From: Marinobacter sp. LV10R510-11A
Lineage (GTDB): Bacteria > Pseudomonadota > Gammaproteobacteria > Pseudomonadales > Oleiphilaceae
DNA: 64,000 nucleotides
Reading direction: 5' to 3'
Assembly: GCF_900215155.1 (NCBI RefSeq)
Contig: NZ_LT907980.1
Coordinates: 2,294,001 to 2,358,000, forward strand
Positions 9,630-20,164 of this stretch are shown here, piece by piece. Each line of letters opens with the position of its first letter. The stretch's first letter is position 1. The notes under the pieces were generated by a model, which was given only the letters and a program-made list of their open reading frames with translations, searched no databases and was not told the origin of the DNA. The position numbers and the translations under genes were made by a program.

Positions 9630-10787
9630 TCAGTCAGCCTGCCTACGAAGGAATGCGGGGATATCGAGATAGTCGACCCCCTGCTCTTCGCTTTCTTTGC
9701 TCTGATCAATCGCCACATTGCCGCGTGATACCGCGCGACGACGCAGGATTGCAGGGCGATCCAGCTGGTTATAATCTGTTTTTCCATCCAGAGTGCGGGT
9801 GTTATCCACCACTTTGGTCGGCTTTTCACGATCCCCACCAAGGCCTGTTGCAACAACGGTTACCTTCAGCTCTTCGGTCATTTCCGGGTCGATAACAGTA
9901 CCCACTACAACCGTAGCTGTATCAGATGCAAACTCACGCACGATATCGCCAACTTCGGAGAATTCGCCCAAGTTCAAATCCATACCCGCGGTAATGTTAA
10001 CCAGAATACCCTTGGCACCCTGCAGGTTGACATCTTCCAGCAATGGGCTACGAATAGCGGCTTCGGCAGCTTCTCGTGCGCGGTTCTCGCCGGTAGCGGT
10101 CGCCGTACCCATCATTGCCATGCCCATTTCGGACATAACGGTTTTAACGTCGGCAAAGTCGACGTTGATCATGCCATTGCGGGTAATCAGATCAGCAATA
10201 CCCTGAACCGCACCCAGCAGAACATCATTCGCAGCAGCGAAAGCGTCTAGCAGGCTGGTCTTTTTACCCAGCACAGCAAGCAGCTTTTCGTTGGGAATGG
10301 TGATCAGCGAGTCAACGCATTCTTCCAGCTCTTTGAGCCCGACGTCGGCCAAACTCATCCGCTTGCCACCTTCAAAATTGAAAGGTTTGGTAACCACGGC
10401 AACGGTCAGAATACCCATTTCCCGCGCAACTTCGGCAACGACAGGTGCTGCACCTGTGCCGGTACCTCCACCCATGCCGGCGGTGATAAACACCATATCC
10501 GCGCCCTTCAGGGCTTCGGCGATACGATCGCGATCCTCAAGAGCAGACTGGCGACCGATTTCCGGATTTGCCCCTGCACCCAGCCCTTTCGTGATGCTAC
10601 CACCGAGCTGAATGATCTGGCGGGCATCCATACCAGCCAATGCCTGGGCGTCTGTGTTGGCGCAGATGAAATCTACACCTTCAATGTCACTGTTCAGCAT
10701 GTGCCGCACGGCGTTACCGCCGCCACCGCCAACACCAATTACCTTGATGACTGCGTTTTGTTGGACATTATCGACAAGTTCAAACAT
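9630..10787 (-). CDS. ftsZ: Cell division protein FtsZ
   Basis: A protein of 385 residues. This tubulin-like GTPase polymerises into the Z-ring. The GTP-binding glycine motif GGGTGTG is at 106-112, and the T7-loop region NVDFADVKTVMSEMG lies near residue 207. A variable linker ends in the conserved C-terminal peptide DYLDIPAFLRRQAD, which binds FtsA and ZipA. GAAGGAGAAGGGG lies directly before the ATG, a very strong ribosome site that fits high FtsZ levels. It follows ftsA after a 95-base gap. Confidence 0.98.
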   Translation of the reverse strand: MFELVDNVQQNAVIKVIGVGGGGGNAVRHMLNSDIEGVDFICANTDAQALAGMDARQIIQLGGSITKGLGAGANPEIGRQSALEDRDRIAEALKGADMVFITAGMGGGTGTGAAPVVAEVAREMGILTVAVVTKPFNFEGGKRMSLADVGLKELEECVDSLITIPNEKLLAVLGKKTSLLDAFAAANDVLLGAVQGIADLITRNGMINVDFADVKTVMSEMGMAMMGTATATGENRAREAAEAAIRSPLLEDVNLQGAKGILVNITAGMDLNLGEFSEVGDIVREFASDTATVVVGTVIDPEMTEELKVTVVATGLGGDREKPTKVVDNTRTLDGKTDYNQLDRPAILRRRAVSRGNVAIDQSKESEEQGVDYLDIPAFLRRQAD

Positions 10788-10882
10788 TCCCCTTCTCCTT
10801 CGTGCTGTTTCAGCCTTGTTCCAGACTGTTTAATAGAGATTGTATTTTCGAGATACCTTCGTTTACTGCCGCCCGGGAACCG

Positions 10883-12118
10883 TTAGAAATGACCGGTAAA
10901 CCAGGCTTTCATGCGCTCAAACAGCGAGGGTGCATCTTCACCCTTGAGCGCCGGTGTCCGGCCAAGATCCATCTGCCGGAAACCATGAATCAATAACCCG
11001 ACGCCGGTGGCGTAGATGGGGTTATTAACAACTTCTGTCATACCGGAAACTGCCTGCGGACAGGCCAGCCGAACCGGCATATGGAAAACTTCTTCAGCCA
11101 ACTCCACCACACCTTCCATGGTGGCGGAGCCACCCGTAATCACGATGCCTGCCGGAATTAGATCCTCGAAACCTGAGCGGCGCAGCTCTGATTGCACGAG
11201 GGCAAACAGCTCCTCGTAGCGTGGCTCAACAACTTCCGCCAGCGCCTGACGTGAGAGATCACGGGGCGCACGGTCGCCAACGCTGGGCACCTTGATGGTT
11301 TCGTCAGCGCCCGCCAGTTGCGTCAAGGCGCAGGCGTACTTGATTTTAATCTCTTCGGCGTTCTGCGTGGGCGTGCGAAGAGCCATAGCTATGTCGTTGG
11401 TAACCTGGTCGCCGGCAATGGGTATAACGGCTGTGTGGCGTATGGCGCCGCCAGTGAACACAGCGATATCCGTGGTACCGCCGCCCATATCCACCACGCA
11501 AACACCCAGTTCCTTTTCGTCCTCGGTGAGGATCGCGTGGCTGGAGGCCAGTTGCTCCAGAATGATGTCGTCTGCCTCAAGGCCGCAGCGGCGAATGCAT
11601 TTTTCGATGTTCTGGGCGGCGTTTACAGCACAGGTCACCAGATGCACCTTCGCTTCCAAGCGTACACCGGACATCCCCATGGGTTCTTTGATGCCTTCCT
11701 GGTTATCGATCACAAACTCCTGCGGCAAAATGTGCAGAATTTTCTGATCCGCAGGGATGGCTACGGCCTGAGCTGCATCGATTACCCGATCGATATCCGC
11801 TTGGGTCACTTCCCGATCGCGGATGGCAACAATGCCGTGGGAGTTGAGGCTTTTAATATGGCTGCCCGCAATCCCCGCGTACACGGAGTGAATGCGGCAA
11901 CCCGCCATCAACTCGGCTTCCTCAACCGCGCGCTGGATCGCCTGAACCGTGGTTTCGATATTGACCACCACGCCCCGCTTCAGTCCCCGGGACGGATGAG
12001 AACCAATACCCACCACCTCAATGGTTCCGTCCATCTTGCGTTTGCCGACGATCGCAACCACCTTCGAGGTTCCGATATCGAGACCGACAATCATGTTTTC
12101 CGTTTCAACCGATGACAT
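10883..12118 (-). CDS. ftsA: Cell division protein FtsA
   Basis: A protein of 411 residues with the actin fold. It tethers FtsZ to the membrane and recruits later division proteins. Visible parts are the first phosphate loop GLDIGTSKVVAIVG, the second phosphate loop VVDMGGGTTDIAVF, the adenosine motif VITGGSATMEG, and a C-terminal amphipathic membrane-targeting helix SLFERMKAWFTGHF. I chose the ATG at 12118, preceded by GGTGGA, over the TTG four codons upstream. It lies between ftsQ (36-base gap) and ftsZ, the standard ftsQAZ order. Confidence 0.97.
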   Translation of the reverse strand: MSSVETENMIVGLDIGTSKVVAIVGKRKMDGTIEVVGIGSHPSRGLKRGVVVNIETTVQAIQRAVEEAELMAGCRIHSVYAGIAGSHIKSLNSHGIVAIRDREVTQADIDRVIDAAQAVAIPADQKILHILPQEFVIDNQEGIKEPMGMSGVRLEAKVHLVTCAVNAAQNIEKCIRRCGLEADDIILEQLASSHAILTEDEKELGVCVVDMGGGTTDIAVFTGGAIRHTAVIPIAGDQVTNDIAMALRTPTQNAEEIKIKYACALTQLAGADETIKVPSVGDRAPRDLSRQALAEVVEPRYEELFALVQSELRRSGFEDLIPAGIVITGGSATMEGVVELAEEVFHMPVRLACPQAVSGMTEVVNNPIYATGVGLLIHGFRQMDLGRTPALKGEDAPSLFERMKAWFTGHF

Positions 12119-12154
12119 GTGTTCCACCAAACCGTAGGTCTGAATTTGTTGTTT

Positions 12155-12994
12155 CTATGTTTTCGGGCCGGAAGCGGCCTGGGCCGGCTTCCATTGAACC
12201 GCTACACCGTTGGTATAGCGGGCATCTACCCGGCTAACTTCGTCCGACCGTGATGCCAGCCGGTTTTCATACACTGTAATAAAGCGTTCAAAACGCTTCG
12301 CGACCTGATCCCGGCCGAGTACCACTTCAATTCCATTTGAGAGACGAAGGGTCCAAGCCCCCCGCCGCTCCAGTGAAAGCCCTGAAAACCCCAGACCGTG
12401 CCCCACCAGTTTGTCGCTCATGGTACGGGCCATGCCAATCACATCGCGCACCCGCTCATCAGGCCCGGAAAGCTTCGGTAAACGCCCTGCCACTGCTGGA
12501 TTGGGCGGCATGAACAGCTCGCCAGTGCGGCTAACCAAGCGGCCGTCGGTCCAGTAGGCCAGGGGCTTCTTCTCCCGAATGTTGATTTCCAAACGATCCG
12601 GCCATACTCGGCGTACCGCCACTGTCTCAACCCACGGGCGCTTCTCGAGGTCGACCTTTATGTCGGAAAGATCCGTCGAGAAGTAACTTTTGCCAATCCA
12701 GTTCCCGGCCTGGCGCTCAATGGCAACTCGGCTATCGCCGATGAAATCGCCATTTACATCAATGGCCAGAATTTGCTGATCCATGGCGCCCAGCACTTTG
12801 CCAGTTCCCCAAGGCACCAGGCCCGCCGCCAGCAAAATCGCGATACCCATACCAGCTTGCAGCCAGGGCACAGCGTCCAGCACAGCCCTAAACACGCCAA
12901 ACCGGTCTTTCTCCGGGCCAAGGGAGGTTGCTCCCCGGCGCCGGGGAGGGTCGGACGGTATCGCCCCACTCCGGATCAGCAGTGTCTCAAGCAT
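12155..12994 (-). CDS. ftsQ: Cell division protein FtsQ
   Basis: A protein of 279 residues. A basic cytoplasmic N-terminus (SDPPRRRGATSLGPEKDR) precedes one membrane helix at about 50-70, followed by a periplasmic POTRA domain beginning at QQILAIDVNGDF and the FtsQ beta domain (KRPWVETVAVRRVWPDRLEINIREKKPLAYW). FtsQ links early and late divisome proteins through FtsB and FtsL. The ATG at 12994 overlaps the end of ddlB by 8 bases (ATGCTTGA), so translation is likely coupled. A longer frame to 13045 lies inside ddlB and is unlikely. Confidence 0.94.
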   Translation of the reverse strand: MLETLLIRSGAIPSDPPRRRGATSLGPEKDRFGVFRAVLDAVPWLQAGMGIAILLAAGLVPWGTGKVLGAMDQQILAIDVNGDFIGDSRVAIERQAGNWIGKSYFSTDLSDIKVDLEKRPWVETVAVRRVWPDRLEINIREKKPLAYWTDGRLVSRTGELFMPPNPAVAGRLPKLSGPDERVRDVIGMARTMSDKLVGHGLGFSGLSLERRGAWTLRLSNGIEVVLGRDQVAKRFERFITVYENRLASRSDEVSRVDARYTNGVAVQWKPAQAASGPKT

Positions 12995-13967
12995 TGGCAC
13001 TCTCCAAGCTGTCACCCTCCAAGGTGTCCTGAAGGATCCGCACAACTAATTCCTCAAAGCTCATGCCCGCGGCTCTCGCAGACATGGGCACTAGGCTGTG
13101 ATCGGTCATGCCCGGCACGGTATTTACTTCCAGGAGCCAGAACTCGCCATCGGCATCCTGCATGATGTCTACCCGGCCCCAAGTGCGGCAGCCCACTACC
13201 CGGAACGCTTCCAGTGCGAGGTTCTGCAACCTCACTTCGTCCTGAGGCGCTAGGCCACAGGGAATCCGGTAACGGGTGTCGTCCGCCAGATATTTTGCGT
13301 CGTAGTCGTAGAACACGTGATCCGTGCTCAGCCCGATGGCCGGCAGAGCACTGTCCTGCAGCAGGCTGACCGTAAACTCCGGCCCTTCTATCCATTCTTC
13401 TATCAGTACCAAATTATCCAGCGCAGCTGCGGTCTCGTAGGCTTCTGCCAGCTCAGCAGCCGTGTTCACCTTGCGGATTCCGATGCTGGAACCTTCCCTA
13501 GACGGCTTAACACTCAGTGGCGGACGCAGCTCCTGAATAATCTGCTCAGCGTCGTCCGCAGCCGACATGGTTCTGAATTTCGGTGTTGGCAGGCCACAGC
13601 CTGCAAACACGTATTTTGTGCGCAATTTGTCCATCGCCAGAGCTGAAGCCAGCACTTCGCTGCCGGTATAGGGAATTCCCGCTTGAGACAAAATGGCCTG
13701 TAGCGTTCCGTCTTCGCCGCCACGACCGTGCAGGGCTATAAACACCCGATCAAACTCAGGCTTCTCTACGGTCTTTAACAGGCAGCCCTGAACATCCATG
13801 GCAAAGGCGTCGACGCCTGCAGATATCAACGCCGCAAGAACCACCTTGCCGCTTTTGAGAGAAACATCGCGCTCGGCAGAGTCTCCCCCCATAAAGACAG
13901 CCACACGTCCCAGCGCCCGAACCACTTCTGGCTCAGCCTGATACGCTGGTATCTCGGGATGCTGCAT
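12987..13967 (-). CDS. ddlB: D-alanine--D-alanine ligase B
   Basis: A protein of 326 residues, the DdlB length. It joins two D-alanines with ATP to make the dipeptide added by MurF. ATP-grasp features include VAVFMGGDSAERDVSLKSG, VFIALHGRGGEDGTLQAILSQAGIPYTGS, SVKPSREGSSIGI and the metal-binding LLEVNTVPGMTDHSLVP. The chosen ATG (13967) follows AGGTGAG and lies one base after the murC stop; a TTG at 13982 is possible but less likely. It overlaps ftsQ by 8 bases. Confidence 0.96.
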   Translation of the reverse strand: MQHPEIPAYQAEPEVVRALGRVAVFMGGDSAERDVSLKSGKVVLAALISAGVDAFAMDVQGCLLKTVEKPEFDRVFIALHGRGGEDGTLQAILSQAGIPYTGSEVLASALAMDKLRTKYVFAGCGLPTPKFRTMSAADDAEQIIQELRPPLSVKPSREGSSIGIRKVNTAAELAEAYETAAALDNLVLIEEWIEGPEFTVSLLQDSALPAIGLSTDHVFYDYDAKYLADDTRYRIPCGLAPQDEVRLQNLALEAFRVVGCRTWGRVDIMQDADGEFWLLEVNTVPGMTDHSLVPMSARAAGMSFEELVVRILQDTLEGDSLESANA

Positions 13968-13968
13968 A

Positions 13969-15414
13969 TCACTCACCTGCAATTACTCCTGCCGCTGCCA
14001 ACCGGGTCGCTACGCCACCGATGTCTCCTGCACCCTGTGTAATCAGGAGGTCACCGTCCTGTAGCATGCTTTCCAGCAAGCTCTCGATTTTGCGATTATC
14101 TTCTACAAACACCGGCTCTATCTTGCCGCGCTGCCGTATGCTCCGGCACAACGCCCGGCCATCCGCACCTGGAATAGCGGCCTCACCGGCGGAGTACACA
14201 TCCATTAATAACAGACCATCGACTTCCGATAGAACGCGCACAAAATCTTCATACAGATCACGGGTTCGGGAGAACCTGTGGGGTTGATACAGCATCACCA
14301 GACGCCGGCCCGGCCAAGCATCGTGGGCTGCGCAAATGACAGCCTCGACCTCTGTGGGGTGGTGCCCGTAATCATCAACCAGTGTGATCGTGCCCTTCGG
14401 CGTTTTGTAATCGCCGTAAACCTGAAAACGACGCCCAACTCCCTCGAAAACGGCCAGGCCACGACAGATCGCTTCGTCTGCAACGCCCTCATCGGTCGCT
14501 ACGGCGATCACTGCCAGCGCATTCAGCACGTTGTGACGACCCGGCATTTTCAGTTCCACGGTCAAATCACTGCGTCCCCCAGGGCGCTTCACGACAAAAT
14601 GGGTTCTCAGACCATCGGTCACTATGTTCTCGGCCCGGTAATCCGCATCTGGGTTGCTGATGCCGTAGGTGATAATGGCTCGAGAAATCCGTGGAATTAT
14701 CTCCTGCACATAATCATCATCGACACACATAACGGCCAGGCCGTAAAACGGCAAATTGTGGAGAAAATCCACAAACGTTTGCTTCAGTTTTTCAACGTCG
14801 CCGTCGTAGGTGTCCATGTGGTCGGCTTCAATGTTCGTCACCACCGAGATCACCGGGGTCAGATGCAGGAAGGAGGCATCGCTCTCATCCGCTTCGGCCA
14901 CCAAATAACGGGAACCACCCAGTTTGGCGTTGGTACCTGCACTGTTGAGCTTGCCGCCGATCACGAACGTAGGATCAAGCCCCGCTTCACCGAGCACCGA
15001 AGCAATCAGGCTAGTGGTGGTGGTCTTGCCGTGGGTTCCGGCTACGGCAATGCCATGTCGGTACCGCATGATCTCAGCCAACATTTCCGCCCGAGGCACA
15101 ATAGGCACCCTCCGGCTGCGGGCTGAAGCCACTTCAGGGTTGTCAGATGCCACGGCGGACGAGACCACGACCACGTCGGCTTTCGCGCTGTTCTCTTCCC
15201 GATGACCAATCTGAACCTCAATACCCATAGCCTTTAGGCGGTTTGTGACCACACCTTCTTTCAGGTCTGAGCCAGATATGTCATAGCCTTGGTTTTTCAG
15301 TACTTCCGCAATGCCACTCATGCCGGCGCCACCGATACCCACGAAGTGAATGTGGCGAATCCGGCGCATTTCCGGTACTTGAAAAACAAGCGGCGTATTG
15401 GTTGAATCAGCCAT
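13969..15414 (-). CDS. murC: UDP-N-acetylmuramate--L-alanine ligase
   Basis: A protein of 481 residues. It adds L-alanine to UDP-MurNAc, the first amino acid of the stem peptide. The N-terminal nucleotide-binding stretch [19 protein letters not shown] is followed by the ATP-binding GTHGKTT (126-132), the EADESDASF region, and the C-terminal ligase domain beginning near [11 protein letters not shown]. Its start overlaps the murG stop by 8 bases (ATGGCTGA), and ddlB starts one or two bases from its end, so translational coupling is likely on both sides. Confidence 0.98.
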   Translation of the reverse strand: MADSTNTPLVFQVPEMRRIRHIHFVGIGGAGMSGIAEVLKNQGYDISGSDLKEGVVTNRLKAMGIEVQIGHREENSAKADVVVVSSAVASDNPEVASARSRRVPIVPRAEMLAEIMRYRHGIAVAGTHGKTTTTSLIASVLGEAGLDPTFVIGGKLNSAGTNAKLGGSRYLVAEADESDASFLHLTPVISVVTNIEADHMDTYDGDVEKLKQTFVDFLHNLPFYGLAVMCVDDDYVQEIIPRISRAIITYGISNPDADYRAENIVTDGLRTHFVVKRPGGRSDLTVELKMPGRHNVLNALAVIAVATDEGVADEAICRGLAVFEGVGRRFQVYGDYKTPKGTITLVDDYGHHPTEVEAVICAAHDAWPGRRLVMLYQPHRFSRTRDLYEDFVRVLSEVDGLLLMDVYSAGEAAIPGADGRALCRSIRQRGKIEPVFVEDNRKIESLLESMLQDGDLLITQGAGDIGGVATRLAAAGVIAGE

Positions 15415-16513
15415 TAGCGGCCTCCAGACAATAATTTACAACTCGCTCCGTTGCGCCGGGGCGAGCCAAAGTACGTGCAGCCTTGGCCATATCCATGACC
15501 CTAGCGCGATCCCGGACAAGATCGCCCAAGGTTTCTGCCAGCACGGCTGGTGTCAGCCGCGACTGTGGTATGAGTACGGCCGCTTTGGCATTCACCATTT
15601 GCTCGCCGTTTTTTGTTTGATGGTCATCCACCGCGTGGGGAAATGGCACCAGCACCGCGCCGATACCTGCAGCACAAAGCTCTGAAACCGTTAGGGCGCC
15701 CGCGCGGCACAACACAATATCGGCCCAGCTATAGGCTTCCGCCATGTCTTTAATAAATGGCTCAACATCGGCCTTTACTCCGTGCTCCGCGTAAGAAGCT
15801 CGCGCCGCTTCAATGTGCTTTTCACCACACTGATGACGAACCTGCGGCCGCTCTTGCTCGGGCAGCATTGCCAGAGCTTCTGGCAACTGCTGATTGAACA
15901 CCTGGGCCCCCAGGCTACCGCCCACTACCAGAACACGAAGTGCATGTTCCTGATCGTTCTGCCCACGCTTACGCTCAGCCATTCTTTGTTCCGGTTCCGG
16001 CAGGTTCACTAGGTCTTCGCGTACGGGGTTGCCCGTGCATCGGGTAATCACATCCGAGCCAAAGCTCCCCGGGAACGCCTCTAGTACCGCTTTAGAAAAC
16101 CGCACCAGAATGCGATTGGTCATTCCGGCAATGGCATTCTGTTCATGAATCACCAACGGCGTTTTTGTTAGCCATGCCGCCACGCCGCCAGGGCCAGTCA
16201 CAAACCCGCCCATACCAACCACACAATCTGGGCGAATGCGGCGCACGACAGTAAATGCCTCGCCCAACGCACGCATCAGCCGGAACGGCGCCATGATCAA
16301 TGCCAGCTTGCCTTTGCCCCTAAGCCCGGAGATATGAATCAGCGCCAGCGGAATACCCGTGTCACCTATCAACCGCTCCTCCATGCCCCCAATGGCACCC
16401 AGCCAGTGCACTTCGTGCCCCTTGGCCTCAAGCGCCCGGGCAGTGGCCAGCGCTGGGAACACATGGCCTCCGGTACCGCCGGCCATTATCAAAAACCGGC
16501 GCGATTCAGTCAT
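15407..16513 (-). CDS. murG: UDP-GlcNAc--lipid I N-acetylglucosaminyltransferase
   Basis: A protein of 368 residues. This GT-B glycosyltransferase on the inner face of the membrane adds GlcNAc to lipid I and makes lipid II. The glycine-rich G-loops [19 protein letters not shown] and [13 protein letters not shown] are present, as is the donor-binding C-terminal stretch [35 protein letters not shown]. The gene overlaps ftsW and murC by 8 bases each. Confidence 0.97.
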   Translation of the reverse strand: MTESRRFLIMAGGTGGHVFPALATARALEAKGHEVHWLGAIGGMEERLIGDTGIPLALIHISGLRGKGKLALIMAPFRLMRALGEAFTVVRRIRPDCVVGMGGFVTGPGGVAAWLTKTPLVIHEQNAIAGMTNRILVRFSKAVLEAFPGSFGSDVITRCTGNPVREDLVNLPEPEQRMAERKRGQNDQEHALRVLVVGGSLGAQVFNQQLPEALAMLPEQERPQVRHQCGEKHIEAARASYAEHGVKADVEPFIKDMAEAYSWADIVLCRAGALTVSELCAAGIGAVLVPFPHAVDDHQTKNGEQMVNAKAAVLIPQSRLTPAVLAETLGDLVRDRARVMDMAKAARTLARPGATERVVNYCLEAANG

Positions 16514-17708
16514 AGCGCGCTCCTCCCCGCTTTCGCGGGCTGGTCTTTTCGGTCGCCAGTTTTTCCTTATCTAACCGTTCCATCTCAACCCGAGCTAGAA
16601 TTCCGATGCAAATACAGCTGATCATCAGGCTGGAGCCGCCGTAGCTCACCAGTGGCAAGGTCAGCCCTTTGGTTGGCAACAATCCGGTGCTGACTGCCAT
16701 GTTGATACCCGCTTGCAGGCCAATCAGCAGCGTAATGCCGTAGGCGAAACAGGCACCAAACGGCATATCAGCCTTCTCGGCGCGGCGAGCAATCACAAAA
16801 CCGGTGACAACCAGAACCGTAAACAGCCCGAGCACAATTAACGAGCCCAGCAACCCGAACTCTTCAGCGATAATCGCGAAAATAAAGTCTGTATGGGCCT
16901 CCGGCAGAAAGAACAATTTCTGTATCGAGTTACCGAGACCCACACCGGTCCATTCGCCACGCCCGAAGGCTATCAGCGACTGAGTTAACTGGTAGCCGGT
17001 ATCAAACTGATCTTTCCAGGGGTCGAGATAACTCACCACGCGCTTGAGGCGGTAGGGCTGGGTAAGAATCAGAACAACGCCGATTACCACCAGCGTCGCA
17101 ATCAGCGGCACAAACCGACTAAGGCGCACCCCACTTAGGAAAATCATACCTGCGGCAGCCGTAACCAATACAACGGTGGCTCCGAAGTCAGGCTGTATAA
17201 CCAGCAACGCCGACGCTATGCCCAAAACCCCGAGCGGCTTCAAAAAACCCGGCCAGGTGTTCAATAACTCATCACGCCGCCGCACAACATATCCCGCCAG
17301 ATAAGCGATTAGGCACAGCTTGGCAACTTCCGACACCTGCACGTTGAACAAGCCAAACGGAATCCACCGTGTTGATCCGTTTACCGTGTGGCCCAGTGGT
17401 GTAAGAACCAGCACCAGCACCAGCAGACCTATGCCGAGCAACAACCATCCACTGCGCTCCCACCAGGCCACTGGCACATTGACCGACACCAGCGCGAGCA
17501 TGCAGCCCATGACGGCGAACATAAGCTGGCGAATCACATAGTGGTAGCCATTGCCCATGGTTTCGACCGCTATATCCATGGAGGCCGAAGAAATCATCAC
17601 AACCCCAATAATCAGCAGAGCTACCGAGCTGAGTATCAGGGCCACCAGCGGTTGAATTTCGCCCAACCACTGAGTCCGTGAGGGTGCCGCTGACAGTCCT
17701 GCCTGCAT
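16506..17708 (-). CDS. ftsW: Septal peptidoglycan polymerase FtsW (SEDS family)
   Basis: About 400 residues with some ten hydrophobic segments. SEDS proteins polymerise lipid II; FtsW works with FtsI at the septum. Family motifs include NGSTRWIPFGLFNVQVSEVAKL, GYQLTQSLIAFGRGEWTGVGLGNSIQKLFFLPEAHTDFIFAIIAEEFG, and GLTLPLVSYGGSSLM near the C-terminus. Two starts are possible in the murD overlap: GTG at 17711 and ATG at 17708, the latter making a TGATG junction with the murD stop. The tail is Arg/Lys-rich. Confidence 0.96.
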   Translation of the reverse strand: MQAGLSAAPSRTQWLGEIQPLVALILSSVALLIIGVVMISSASMDIAVETMGNGYHYVIRQLMFAVMGCMLALVSVNVPVAWWERSGWLLLGIGLLVLVLVLTPLGHTVNGSTRWIPFGLFNVQVSEVAKLCLIAYLAGYVVRRRDELLNTWPGFLKPLGVLGIASALLVIQPDFGATVVLVTAAAGMIFLSGVRLSRFVPLIATLVVIGVVLILTQPYRLKRVVSYLDPWKDQFDTGYQLTQSLIAFGRGEWTGVGLGNSIQKLFFLPEAHTDFIFAIIAEEFGLLGSLIVLGLFTVLVVTGFVIARRAEKADMPFGACFAYGITLLIGLQAGINMAVSTGLLPTKGLTLPLVSYGGSSLMISCICIGILARVEMERLDKEKLATEKTSPRKRGGARYD

Positions 17709-19063
17709 CACAGCACCTCCCCAAGAGATTGAACCTGTGCGCGGAACTGATCACCGCGGTCTATATAATCCCGGAACATATCGAAGCTTGCGCAAGCCGG
17801 AGAAAACAGTACGCGATCTCCTTCCAGCGCAAGCTCTGCAGATTTTTCTACCGCCTCCGCCAACGTGTCGGCACGGTAAACCGGAAGGTCGGAGCCGACA
17901 GCTTCAGCAATGCGATCTGCGTCATGCCCGATCAATACCACTGCCCGGCAACAGGCTCTGACCTGCGACGCCAACTCAGAAAACTCAGCGCCTTTGCCTT
18001 CGCCACCCGCAATCAACACTATTTTCCCGTTGCCTTCGGGCACCAGACTGTTTAAGGCTGCGACGGTAGCTCCGACATTCGTCCCCTTGGAGTCATTGAT
18101 GTAATCAACAGCTGCAAGCCTGCGTATGAACTCACACCGGTGCGGCAAGCCATTGAATTGCCGCGCGGCACCCAGCATGGCGTCCATGGGTAGCCCGGCT
18201 GCGTGACCTAGCGCCAGTGCCGCCATCACGTTGCTAAGATTATGCCGGCCCAACAGCTTCAGCTCCCCGGAGTTTAGAATGCTGTCGAACCCGAACGTTA
18301 CCCAAACACCCTGGTCATCTTCCCGGGTGCTGAAGGTTTCCGGATTAACGCGGTGAAATCCAAAACAAAGAAACCGCAAGTTATCCCGCTCCATGGGCGT
18401 GCTCAGTGCGTCGTCCAGATTCACAATGGCATTCTGGCAGCCACGGTAAATTCGCTGCTTGGCTTGAAAATAAGCCATCTTGTCTGGGTAGCGATCCAAG
18501 TGATCGTCACTGACATTCAATACAGTGGCCGCCAGCGCATTCAGCTGCGCGGTGGTTTCCAATTGGAAACTGGAGAGTTCAAGCACGTACAGCTCGGCAC
18601 CTCTGCCCAGCAAATCCAACGCTGGGGTTCCGATGTTTCCGCCAACTTCAACTCGTCGACCGGCAGCGCGAGCCATATCACCCACCAATGTAGTGACGGT
18701 GGTTTTACCGTTAGAGCCGGTTATGGCTACAACGGGCGCTTCGGCAGCTTCAGCAAACAAATCAATATCGCCCCGGATACGCGCGCCCTGTTTAGCGGCG
18801 TGGGCAATAGCCGGCTCAGCAATACTGATACCCGGGCTTACAATAAGCTCGTTGAATCCGGCAAACCGTTCTGGATCAAACCGGCCCAGGTAAACAGGAA
18901 TGTCGGGCCACTCGGCACGCAGGTCATCCAAGCACGGCGGCGCTTCGCGGCTATCAGCTACGGCGATTTCCCGACCCTGTGCAGACAGATAGCGCACGCA
19001 GGAGAGCCCGGTTTTACCGAGCCCTACTACCAATGTGCGACGATCTGACGTGATGACACTCAT
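17708..19063 (-). CDS. murD: UDP-N-acetylmuramoyl-L-alanine--D-glutamate ligase
   Basis: A protein of 451 residues. It adds D-glutamate to UDP-MurNAc-L-alanine. The N-terminal Rossmann-like domain carries LVVGLGKTGLSCVRYL, the ATP loop GSNGKTT is at 116-122, and the central domain contains LELSSFQLETT and NVSDDHLDRY. The C-terminal domain has LPHRCEFIRRLAAVDYINDSKGTNVGAT. The start lies 15 bases after the mraY stop. Confidence 0.97.
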   Translation of the reverse strand: MSVITSDRRTLVVGLGKTGLSCVRYLSAQGREIAVADSREAPPCLDDLRAEWPDIPVYLGRFDPERFAGFNELIVSPGISIAEPAIAHAAKQGARIRGDIDLFAEAAEAPVVAITGSNGKTTVTTLVGDMARAAGRRVEVGGNIGTPALDLLGRGAELYVLELSSFQLETTAQLNALAATVLNVSDDHLDRYPDKMAYFQAKQRIYRGCQNAIVNLDDALSTPMERDNLRFLCFGFHRVNPETFSTREDDQGVWVTFGFDSILNSGELKLLGRHNLSNVMAALALGHAAGLPMDAMLGAARQFNGLPHRCEFIRRLAAVDYINDSKGTNVGATVAALNSLVPEGNGKIVLIAGGEGKGAEFSELASQVRACCRAVVLIGHDADRIAEAVGSDLPVYRADTLAEAVEKSAELALEGDRVLFSPACASFDMFRDYIDRGDQFRAQVQSLGEVL

Positions 19064-19078
19064 AATTCGTCCGATTTC

Positions 19079-20164
19079 CTATCGTATCTTCAGACTGGCC
19101 AAGCCAATCAGAACAAGAACCACGGTGATGACCCAGAAGCGCACGATCACACGTGGCTCGGGCCAGCCTTTGAGTTCAAAATGGTGGTGCAGTGGCGCCA
19201 TCCTGAAAATGCGTCGACCGGTCAGCCGGAAGGACGCCACCTGTAGAATTACAGAGACTGTCTCCATCACGAACACACCGCCCATGATGAAAAGAATGAT
19301 TTCCTGGCGCACGATTACCGCGACCACGCCCAGTGCCGCACCCAAGGCCAGAGCACCAACATCGCCCATAAAGACTTGGGCGGGATAGGTGTTAAACCAC
19401 AGAAAGCCGAGCCCAGCGCCAACGAGTGCTCCGCAGAAAACAATGAGTTCGCCGGTTCCAGGCAAATGCGGAATCAATAAATAGTTTGCGAACTGAACGT
19501 TGCCAGAAACGTAGGCGAAAATGCCCAGCGCGCCGGCGACCATGACTGTTGGCATAATTGCCAGGCCATCCAGACCGTCCGTCAGATTCACCGCGTTGCT
19601 ACTGCCGACGATCACAAAATAGGTCAGCAGGATGAAAAACACTGGCCCGAGGGTCAGCGACACGTTTTTAACAAACGGCAGATACAGGGATGTTTCCTGA
19701 GGCAGTACCGAACTGAAATACAGCACGATGGCCGCAGCGGCACCAATCAACGACTGCCAGAAATACTTCCAGCGCGCGGGCAACCCGCGGGGGTTGCGCT
19801 CAACGACCTTACGATAATCATCCACCCAGCCAATCGCACCAAACAGCATAGTGACCAACAAGGTCACCCAGACGTAACGGTTGCTCAAATCCGCCCACAG
19901 CAGTGTACTGATACCTATTGCCACCAGAATTAACGCACCGCCCATGGTCGGCGTTCCGGCCTTACTAAGGTGCGACTGCGGCCCATCTTCCCGGATGGCC
20001 TGGCCAATCTGGTACTGGCTCAGCTTGCGGATCATCAGCGGCCCGATAACCAGAGAGATCAGCAAAGCCGTCAGTATTCCCAGGATCCCGCGCAGGGTCA
20101 GGTACTGAAACACCGTCAGCGCTGAAAAATATTCTGATAAAATCCCTGTCAGCCAGAGCAGCAT
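19079..20164 (-). CDS. mraY: Phospho-N-acetylmuramoyl-pentapeptide transferase
   Basis: A protein of 361 residues with about ten membrane segments. It attaches phospho-MurNAc-pentapeptide to undecaprenyl phosphate, producing lipid I. The metal and substrate motifs are intact: [44 protein letters not shown] and [11 protein letters not shown]. The start overlaps the end of murF by 16 bases. Confidence 0.98.
   Translation of the reverse strand: MLLWLTGILSEYFSALTVFQYLTLRGILGILTALLISLVIGPLMIRKLSQYQIGQAIREDGPQSHLSKAGTPTMGGALILVAIGISTLLWADLSNRYVWVTLLVTMLFGAIGWVDDYRKVVERNPRGLPARWKYFWQSLIGAAAAIVLYFSSVLPQETSLYLPFVKNVSLTLGPVFFILLTYFVIVGSSNAVNLTDGLDGLAIMPTVMVAGALGIFAYVSGNVQFANYLLIPHLPGTGELIVFCGALVGAGLGFLWFNTYPAQVFMGDVGALALGAALGVVAVIVRQEIILFIMGGVFVMETVSVILQVASFRLTGRRIFRMAPLHHHFELKGWPEPRVIVRFWVITVVLVLIGLASLKIR

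Noticed and set aside
14278-15126. A 282-codon frame opposite murC, and similarly 11318-12115 opposite ftsA
   Set aside because: Both are antisense to well-conserved genes and show no protein family features.
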